A stretch of 64,000 nt of DNA from Haliotis asinina (taxonomy: Eukaryota; Mollusca; Gastropoda; Lepetellida; Haliotidae), in the NCBI RefSeq assembly GCF_037392515.1, contig NW_027133896.1:1-64000 (forward strand), in the 5' to 3' direction. The notes beneath the pieces were generated by a model that saw only the letters and a list, made by a program, of their open reading frames with translations, was not told the origin of the DNA and made no database searches. Shown in pieces: positions 56,720-64,000 of this stretch. The position numbers and the translations under genes are program-made. Position 1 is the stretch's first letter. Each line of letters begins with the position of its first letter.

Positions 56720-57465
56720 TATATCACTGCAGAACATCTGCACATTCTGTACACCTATATCACTGAAGAACATCTGCACATTCTGCAGAATATCTAAACA
56801 CATTCTGTACACCTATATCACTGAAGAACATCTGCACATTCTGCAGAATATCTAAACACATTCTGTACACCTATATCACTGAAGAACATCTGCACATTCT
56901 GCAGAATATCTAAACACATTCTGTACACCTATATCACAGCAAAACATCTGCACATTCTGTACACCTATATCACTGCAGAACATCTGCACATTCTGCAGAA
57001 TATCTAAACACATTCTGTACACCTATCTCACAGCAAAACATCTGCACATTCTGTACACCTATATCACTGCAGAACATCTGCACATTCTGCAGAATATCTA
57101 AACACATTCTGTACACCTATATCACAGCAAAACATCTGCACATTCTGTACACCTATATCACTGCAGGATATTTGTACATTTTATACACTATATGGGAGCA
57201 GAATATCTGCACACCCTGTACATCTATATCGGTGCAGAATACCTTCACACCCTGTACATCTATATCGGAGCAGAATACCTGCACACCCTGTACGTCTATA
57301 TCGGTGCAGAATACCTTCACACCCTGTACATCTATATCGGAGCAGAATACCTGCACACCCTGTACGTCCATATCGGAGCAGAATACCTTCACACCCTGTA
57401 CATCTATATCGGAGCAGAATACCTGCACACCCTGTACGTCTATATCGGAGCAGAATAGCTGCACA
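56720..57465 (+). repeat. 36-bp family array, two blocks
   Basis: Block 1 (56720-57180) mixes AGAACATCTGCACATTCTGT and ACACCTATATCACTG units with an inserted AATATCTAAACACATTCTG part, making about 61-98-bp compound units. Block 2 (57190-57465) is a cleaner 36-bp array (GGAGCAGAATACCTGCACAC plus CCTGTACATCTATATC). Because 36 is divisible by three, both strands show open frames with 12-residue repeats, which I do not take as coding. Confidence 0.9.
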
Positions 57466-57607
57466 TTCATTCAATGGATGGAGACCATAACAGAGTTAGA
57501 TGCACAACACCTGCGAGTTCTACTGATAAACCGGATACAATCTGTTTTAAGATTAACAAAAGGGGCCGCTGCCTGTACACAAGTGCTATACTAACGGGAC
57601 GCAGTAG

Positions 57608-57777
57608 ATTATGGGGCGGTGGGGAAGTCTAGTGGTTAAAGCGCTCACTCGTTACACCAAAAACCCGGGTTTGATTCCCCCATGGGTACAATATATGAAG
57701 CCCTTTTCTGGTGTCTCGCATCGGTGATATTGCTTGAGTATTGATAAAAGCGGCATAAAACTCAACTCATTCACTCA
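57608..57777 (+). repeat. tRNA-derived SINE, full copy
   Basis: GTGGTTAAAGCGCTCACTCG, CCCGGGTTTGATTCCCCCAT, then GTGATATTGCTTGAGTATTG and AACTCAACTCATTCACTC. Confidence 0.85.
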
Positions 57778-58487
57778 GTAGATTACGAACGTGTAGTAGT
57801 GTGTACGGGGCATAACCTCTGTGTGCATGCATAATGTGTACGGGGAAGAGTCTCTGTACACGTGTAGCTGTGTCCTGTCCACGTCATTTGCACCTAAATA
57901 TGATTATAAACTGTATTGTCAGTCACATAAATGGTTTAGAGAAGAAAACTTCCTATTTAGTCGTGTTGTGATCATGGCTACCAGTTTAATAGATTTCTGC
58001 AAACCTTCTCTTTCCTAAGTACCACAGTGACATACATGTAACTTCAATACTGATAATGAATTTCATTCTGTGCTATCATGTCAAAATGTTTAAACCAGCG
58101 GAAAGAAGATTTGGCCTGAAAAAGATGTGTATTGAAAAGGTAGATGTGGACAAAACGGAAATGTTTTGAAATGACCTCTTTTGAGAAATATTCGGTAAAT
58201 ATTGTTTGTATTTTTCTTCATGTGCATTTCAAGAATTCTTTCATCATAGATGACTAACATATACATTCAGAAATGTGTTACAAAGATTTTAAAGACGTTA
58301 TGAAATGGTTTCGGGAATGCTATAAACTTGTAACATTTTCCATATAGATGACATATACCGAAACGTTAGGTTACAGTATGACAAAATAATGTCAGTTGTA
58401 TGACACCCAACTACAAACATCCAAAAAAGAAAGACCGCTTCCAGATACAATGTCCCCTGTTCGGTACTGCATGTCTCCGGAAGAAAC

Positions 58488-58514
58488 ATCTCTCTCTCTC
58501 TCTCTCTCTCTCAT
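58488..58514 (+). repeat. (TC)n microsatellite
   Basis: Thirteen TC units, just upstream of the first CRE-pair sequence at about 58545. Confidence 0.9.
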
Positions 58515-58541
58515 CTTACACAGCGGCAAGATTGGCTCTGC

Positions 58542-58590
58542 TGGCGCGTGACGTCATAGCTGGCCATGATGACGTCATGGCCTCTGTAAG
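58542..58590 (+). promoter_or_regulatory. Paired CRE-like palindromes, copy 1
   Basis: GCGTGACGTCATAGCTGGCC followed by ATGATGACGTCATGGCCTCT carries two TGACGTCA sites (the consensus CREB/ATF palindrome) 23 bp apart. A related sequence lies at 62938-62980. No transcription start is identifiable, so a regulatory role is a guess. Confidence 0.35.
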
Positions 58591-58896
58591 TGTTACATTA
58601 GCTGCGTGTTCATGCTCCAACAGAAATTCACATGGTGGAGTTACCATATGAAACCTCTAATACGAAGTGAAAAAAATGTAATCACGTAAAGTCACGTCAT
58701 CTTTGCCACTTAGGGTGATAGAGTTGGTCTTGCTACAAAAGCGCCAAAGCAGGCAGATATATTCAGTTATTCAACCACCAACGTTATTGTCAGCTGACGT
58801 TTGATTGTTTTGAAAGCAACATTGTAGCACAACATATCCATGATGTTTCCCAACGTTGATTTGTACATTTATCCATGTGTATGTGTACGCGTATGC

Positions 58897-58959
58897 ATGG
58901 CGTGGCGTGGCGTGGCGTGGCGTGGCGTGGCGTGGCGTGGCGTGGCGTGGCGTGGCGTG
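58897..58959 (+). repeat. (TGGCG)n pentanucleotide microsatellite, about 12 units
   Basis: Uninterrupted GGCGT units after GCATGG. Nothing else was found in 57780-58480 or 58600-58890. Confidence 0.95.
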
Positions 58960-59984
58960 CTTTATGTGGGGTGAGAGCTCGATTAACATAAACGTGTCAA
59001 GCCTTGGGGCATTAGATTTCACTCTCAGTTCAGCGCTTTCGTACTCAACTCTCTATGAAAACTAGTATCTAACTTCACATCACAGCGGGATAGTACTGAC
59101 TTCAAAACTCACTCGCACGCACATTCACTCATACGCTCACTCACTCGCACGATCACTCACTCACTAACTCGCTCACTCAGTCATTCGTCGGGTAACTCAA
59201 ACAGAAATTTTAAAAGAGTTATGTTACTACCAATACATAACTAACTGAATGAATAAATATAAATAAATAAAAGGGTATGAAGGGAGATTTGAATGGGAGG
59301 CAGAATTGGAGTGAGTTGTTTCAGGGTAAGTGCTGGTGTAGCATTAGACCTAGAAATTGTACTGTATCTGATTCCGGTAAGTTTTGTTTGATAACATGAA
59401 ACTGTACGTTTTGTTTTCCTCGACGTTTTGCTTTCTATGCTACAGTTGTTGTTTTGGTGGTAGAGAGTTGGAACAGAAATTGGTTGGTCCGACAAGTGCG
59501 AGGTCCTCACGAACGCTTTGAAAATACAAGCTCTGTTCCATATTTGGCTGCAGCCCTGCCCTGCCCTGCCCTGCCCTGTACGAGTGACCTTGTAATGAAG
59601 AGCAGGGTTCACCCACAGAGTATAGGATGTGTGCTTGACTGCATGTGCACCATTCCATTAATGACCCAGCAAGGTAGCACGCCATCATCGTTCCGACATC
59701 GGCTGATGGTCGGGACCGTCGGCTAATACCAGCATCGCTGAACAGCGCTGGGCCGACAGCGGGCCGATGTGAACCTAATTTTTGCAAACTGGTTAAAATA
59801 TATTTTCATCAAAACATTGTCACGACGGTATCGCTCAACTATTTAGAAGCATTAACTATTCAAATGTTTTCGAAAAAGTTCATGACGATTGAAATTTTAC
59901 CTCGGGAAAGGACGTCGGAATGAAGTCACATGCTCAGGTCATAGTTTCGCATCTGCCATCTCATAGTTGAATTTTATTCAGGTG

Positions 59985-60250
59985 TAAGTGAGTTTAGTTT
60001 TCCGCCACACTCAGCAATATTCCAGTTATATGGCGGCGGTCTGTAAATAATCGAGTCTGGACCAGACAATCCAGTGATCAACAGCATGAGCATCGATTTG
60101 CGCAATTGGGAACCAATGACATGTGTCAACCAAGTCAGCGAGCCTGACCACCCGATCCCGTTAGTCGCCTCTTACGACAAGCATAGTCGCCGTTTATGGC
60201 AAGCATAGGTTACTGAAGGCCCATGCTACCCCGGGACCTTCACGGGTCTT
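59985..60250 (-). repeat. Second dispersed repeat, best-preserved copy, minus orientation
   Basis: From GTGAGTTTAGTTTTCCGCCA through AATCGAGTCTGGACCAGACA, CATGAGCATCGATTTGCGCA and GACCACCCGATCCCGTTAGT to CCCCGGGACCTTCACGGGTC. A full-length copy of about 265 bp, usable as the family reference. Confidence 0.92.
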
Positions 60251-61700
60251 TGTTCAGGACGGCACAACAATGTCATTGTGCAAGAGCAAATGGGCCCGGA
60301 TCATCTATCTAACCTCGGTCAGTTAACTTTAAAGCCATTATCACCCAGTTAACTGTTGTTATGTTTATTTACGTTTTGATATTCACTCGATTGTGTACTC
60401 AGAATTCGCGAAGTGGTGAGAAACTGCAGCCGTACACGATCTCTTAAATTCGGGTTTTGTTAGGCTTTCAACAAAGATCCTTTTGCATGTTGTTCTGACC
60501 TATGGAAGTTTGCAACATATTAATGTTATTTTTTATACAAAAGTTAATTCAGCTATCACTGACAAGCAGTATGTTTATAACCACAGTTTAAGTTAGGCGG
60601 TTATTTCGTTCGGTTTTCGATCTGCTGTACAGTAGAAAGTGCATGCATGCACACGCACGCTGCACAGCGCACACGCCAGTGATACTTATCGTCATTTCAT
60701 TTGTTCGCTGTTATTTGGAAATAGGTCATGCTTGTCAAACATTCCCACGCTATTTTCAGTGAAAGCCTGGATCTATATAACTAAACTACAGTAATTACAT
60801 TGTGTAAACTTTAATATTGAGGGTAGCATAAAATAATCCCGGATCTGTGAATCAGTCAACGTAAGTACATCTGTTAAGTATCATTGTCTGTAGGCATGCT
60901 GATGGGAGTTTGGCTTTTTATTGCCAACATTGACTTTCCCTGCACTCAGCCTCTGACCAACGAGGGTGATGAGTTTGTCGATGCCATTGAACGTGATTTG
61001 TACTAACGTGATTTGTACTATCACCAAATTAGGCATCCAATTATTTCCATTGTTTTCTAATCAGTTCTGGTGTCCATCAAACACTTGCATAGACATCGGT
61101 GCTCCAAGACTTCAGCAACTGATTAGTGTCTCTGGTTCGACTTAATGCACTTACTTTATCTTTTTTTATTTCAGAAAAAAATGGATCAAGGGAAAACCAA
61201 ATAATCTCTGAAAGTGTACACGCTTTCTGAAAAAAAAAATAAATAAAAGGTATTCATTAGGTGTAGGTGATTCCTTATGTTTTTTGTTTGTGTGTTACGT
61301 TTCCTTGTTGAGAGTAACAATGTCTATTGTCCATACACAGGTGACCCTATGGATAGTGTTTCACTGAAAGGTTAAAACCACATCTTGACAAAAACACAAC
61401 GGTTCCAGAACCATAAACATTCACATGAATAAAATGTTTTTAGAGGCCTCTTTGATGGTTACTCATTTTTAGAACCCAACTACCCTGGAACTGTTACTGG
61501 AACCGTACAGATTCATGTGAATTTAACGTTTTTAAAAACATGAAATGTTTAAGGGATGTTTATCTTTTTCATGTTTTTATCATTCTGATATACATGTGAA
61601 TTATTCATTGATATATTGTGGTACATGCTATCAAATATAACAAATAGGAATCACCACGGAGAACTGAGAAACTAAACTAAAGGGCAAAAGAAACAATACC
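60251..61700. other. Stretch without recognised features
   Basis: A short direct duplication (ACGTGATTTGTACTA, twice at about 60988-61018) and a CGCACGC-rich stretch at 60640-60680 are the only structures. I found no exon. Confidence 0.4.
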
Positions 61701-61714
61701 AAGTTGATATCACG

Positions 61715-61875
61715 GGGAATACAAAACGACAAGCCACCACTGTGTAAAACGAAAGTGAATTTTGACAACCAGTGCATGGGCATGTGTACGCACACACATG
61801 CATGTTACCCATACACCTGTTATGAAAAGTCTCTTTCGTTTTACACAATGGGGACCTGTCGTTTTGTAAGATTGC
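61715..61875. mobile_element. Foldback element with about 70-bp arms
   Basis: The left arm ACAAAACGACAAGCCACCAC, TGTGTAAAACGAAAGTGA... is matched in reverse complement by ...TCTCTTTCGTTTTACACAAT, GGGGACCTGTCGTTTTGT. The tip of the hairpin is GTGTACGCACACACATGCAT. Its arms are about 80% similar. It is unrelated to the foldback at 795. Confidence 0.75.
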
Positions 61876-62219
61876 CGACATTGGGCCGATGTAGAGCAGG
61901 GCTGATACAGGTCCATTGAAGTTTGTCCATGTCAGGCCGATGATGGCAAGCTACATGGAGAGGTGCTAATATACTACTCATCAAAAGTTTAGACTCACAA
62001 GTGTAAGTGTAGCTGCTTACTTCAGCTACCTGTTCTAAATCGGATTTGGCAAATATAACCTCAGAGTTACACTTTCCCCTAAATGTACTGGGCAGGGCGC
62101 TCTATACGTCGCCCCCGAGTGATGGAACGGCAATAAATACGGCAACTGTCGCCGGGTTACAGACATCCCAATCCTGGTTTCTGTGGGAGAGATATGGACC
62201 CCAGATGCAGTCACAACAC

Positions 62220-62330
62220 CGCCCGACTCCATCCCTACCAGAACGCCCGACCCCTCCCTACACCCGACTCCATGCCTACCAGAACGCCCGACCCCTCCCT
62301 ACCAGAACCCCCGACCCCTCCCCATATCAA
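62220..62330 (+). repeat. Short C-rich tandem repeat
   Basis: CGCCCGACTCCATCCCTACC, then CAGAACGCCCGACCCCTCCC repeated with ACACCCGACTCCATGCCTAC between, about five units of roughly 20-27 bp. Confidence 0.75.
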
Positions 62331-62354
62331 ATACCACACATTAAAATAAGTTTG

Positions 62355-62387
62355 ACCAAAGACGTATATTCAGTATACGTCTTTGGT
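62355..62387. repeat. Perfect 14-bp hairpin with 5-base loop
   Basis: ACCAAAGACGTATA, loop TTCAG, TATACGTCTTTGGT. It directly follows a tandem of CCGACCCCTCCCTACCAGAA-type units at 62220-62325. It could act as a transcript hairpin or be a tiny foldback scar. Confidence 0.85.
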
Positions 62388-62934
62388 TTGACCTAATTGC
62401 ACTGTATCACCAGCTGTTGCGATTTGACACCCCCTCCCAAAACCACAAAATCAGAAAGAAATATGGTGTGTGTCTCATACAACGACGGTGGTGAAGATTA
62501 AACATATATGATTCCAAACATTACCAAGGATGGTTAAATGCTATCCCATACATTTTCCGGAAAAAAGAGGAATTCTGCTGCAAAGGGCTAGGCATTCGTA
62601 CTGGAAGCAACACAGTGAATGGCAGAAAGTGTTTAAAAACAAAATGCGCTACGTAACACAACCATGTGATTTTTCTAAGGTTCCAGAGAGGTTGTAAAGA
62701 ATTGAACCACTCAAACATCATTTTATGAAAATTTGTTTTACAAATATAAGCTTTCTAAAAGGACAAAACATATAAACAAAACATTTTTCAGAGAGCCATG
62801 ACCATGACGCATGATAACTACATTGTCATAATGCCTGGAGATCAACATATACAGATACGTGCTAAACCACGTCCATCCCGCCGTGCAGGTCTCACGGTGA
62901 AACGTCACCTCCCACAGCCAGCTTGGACGGCTTG

Positions 62935-63012
62935 TTGGCGTGACGTCATATCTGGCTATGCTCACGTCATAGCCTCTGTGCCCGAAAACACGTCTGCACA
63001 TAGTAAGTGTTG
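62935..63012 (+). promoter_or_regulatory. Paired CRE-like sequence, copy 2
   Basis: GGCGTGACGTCATATCTGGC then TATGCTCACGTCATAGCCTC and TGT matches copy 1 (58542-58590) over some 45 bp, with one perfect and one half CRE palindrome. Both copies end near a GTAAGTGT. The similarity also holds in one reading frame (RDVI.G...V.ASV), so an exon or repeat origin is possible. Confidence 0.35.
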
Positions 63013-63439
63013 ACTTGGCCCGATTCTGGACAAAAGACTCAAAAACACGAAGTTGGGGCGTTTTTATAGTACGATTTGGTAGTCGGGCTTTGCTATTCTA
63101 TCTATGTAAAGGAAGCTGATCATGAGGTCATAGGATACTAAGCTGAAAAAAGTGTTTTCGACCTTCAAGAGTGAAAATAATGACCGCCCAAATCGCCTGA
63201 AGTAGTCGCTCAGTGCCAGGAAGCTGGAATGAACATGTGGCTGGGTAAGGGGTTTTAGTGATGGCTGGGGTGGTGCTGGGGTGAGGGGAGAGGGGTGTAG
63301 TTAAAACTGTAGCCCACAGTACTTTCATATTATTGTTCAAAATGACATCTTGGAGACGGGCATAAGTGTACGTGCAAGGAGATACTGTACAGGTTTCTTT
63401 CTGCACCTGAATAGATAAGTTATCAACTACAATATCTTC

Positions 63440-63715
63440 AACAACAACGACCATCACGGACATACAATGAGTACACCACTGATACACAGTCAGTACATCA
63501 CGGACATACAATGAGTACACCACTGATACAGAGTCAGTACATCACGGACATACAATGAGTACATCACTGATACACAGTCAGTACATCACGGACATACAAT
63601 GAGTACACCACTGATACAGAGTCAGTACATCACGGACATACAATGAGTACATCACTGATACACAGTCAATACATCACTGACAAACGATCAGTACATCACT
63701 GACAAACAATCGGTA
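63440..63715 (+). repeat. 44-bp minisatellite, about 6 copies
   Basis: TACATCACGGACATACAATG then AGTACACCACTGATACAGAG and TCAG repeats at 44-bp spacing, with shorter, diverged units at the right end. 63013-63430 and 63716-64000 show no supported feature. Confidence 0.9.
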
Positions 63716-64000
63716 CTGTCGTGTGTTGAGGAGATGTGTTTGTTGATTGTTTGATATGTTCACGGCGCCTGGGGAGCATGACAGGCTGTTGTTTGCTTTT
63801 TGTTAGTGGGTAGTTAATGTGTGAGCTCATGCAGCTTGTCTGGCCTTCGTCTTCGTTGCCCGGGTGATGCCAGAGTGCGAGAAGAGTATTATATTCACTT
63901 GTATATTTTCATTTGCAGTTTTTTGTTTGGGTGTGGTATTCGATGTAGAAGTTGTAGCTTGTTTGTGTAATTATTAATGGTTTGTAATTCGCTGAGAAGA

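Larger units (their letters stand above)
59660..61963. mobile_element. Possible 2.3-kb DNA transposon with GGGCCGATGT-rich inverted ends
   Basis: Left end 59660-59765 (GGTAGCACGCCATCATCG, CCGACATCGGCTGATGGTCG, GGGCCGACAGCGGGCCGATG) and right end 61875-61963 (GCCGACATTGGGCCGATGTA, GGCCGATGATGGCAAGCTAC) are inverted relative to each other. No transposase was seen between them. A full second dispersed repeat (59985-60250) and a foldback (61715-61875) lie inside. The two ends could be independent insertions of one repeat family. Confidence 0.4.

Noticed and set aside
57153-57594. Open frames on both strands with 12-residue repeats
   Set aside because: The 36-bp unit is divisible by three, so any stop-free unit gives such frames; no further support.
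58400-58651. 83-codon frame containing LALLARDVIAGHDDVMAS
   Set aside because: It contains a TC microsatellite and has no family match; the similarity to 62935-63012 is reported instead as a DNA-level finding.

Overview
The window looks like nuclear DNA of a mollusc, most likely a gastropod such as an abalone. The genes are split by long introns with GT-AG borders. Two very abundant short dispersed repeats recur in both orientations: a tRNA-derived SINE with Pol III A and B boxes, and a second repeat of about 250 bp. Both end in the same ACTCACTCAC tail, and I associate them with vetigastropod genomes. The species call is from memory of these repeats and is not proven. There is no bacterial gene organisation, operon or CRISPR.

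Layout. Positions 1309-25516 (+) hold one transmembrane channel-like (TMC) gene. I could join 18 coding exons in phase into a 688-residue frame ending in a stop. Its 5' end probably lies upstream of the window, and a short exon may be missing between 5268 and 7426. Its introns carry SINEs, two Tc1-type DNA transposon remnants, a LINE fragment, several MITE-like inverted-repeat elements and five minisatellites, the largest being the 35-bp array in intron 13. Positions 30158-31405 (-) hold a single-exon GT10 alpha-1,3-fucosyltransferase, whose coding region begins exactly at a good splice acceptor.

From about 32 kb to the right end I see no confident host gene. The region is a graveyard of repeats: a cluster of degraded LINEs on the minus strand (36.8-40.9 kb) split by a 41-bp minisatellite, a 32-bp array with a 384-bp higher-order duplication (41.0-42.6 kb), a pure (TG)n run of about 290 bp, a FLYWCH-like remnant, a LINE ORF1 fragment, the 3' end of a Penelope-like element, a 58-bp array (54.4-55.5 kb), a 36-bp array (56.7-57.5 kb), and a possible 2.3-kb inverted-repeat DNA transposon (59.7-62.0 kb).

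The two host genes are unrelated: a polytopic membrane channel-family protein and a Golgi glycosyltransferase, converging tail to tail across about 4.6 kb of repeats. The most interesting observations are the LINE-born 41-bp minisatellite, the SINE tails placed directly at three TMC splice acceptors, the hammerhead-like motif in the Penelope-like remnant, and several palindromic foldback elements. I saw no retroviral, LTR or Polinton element.
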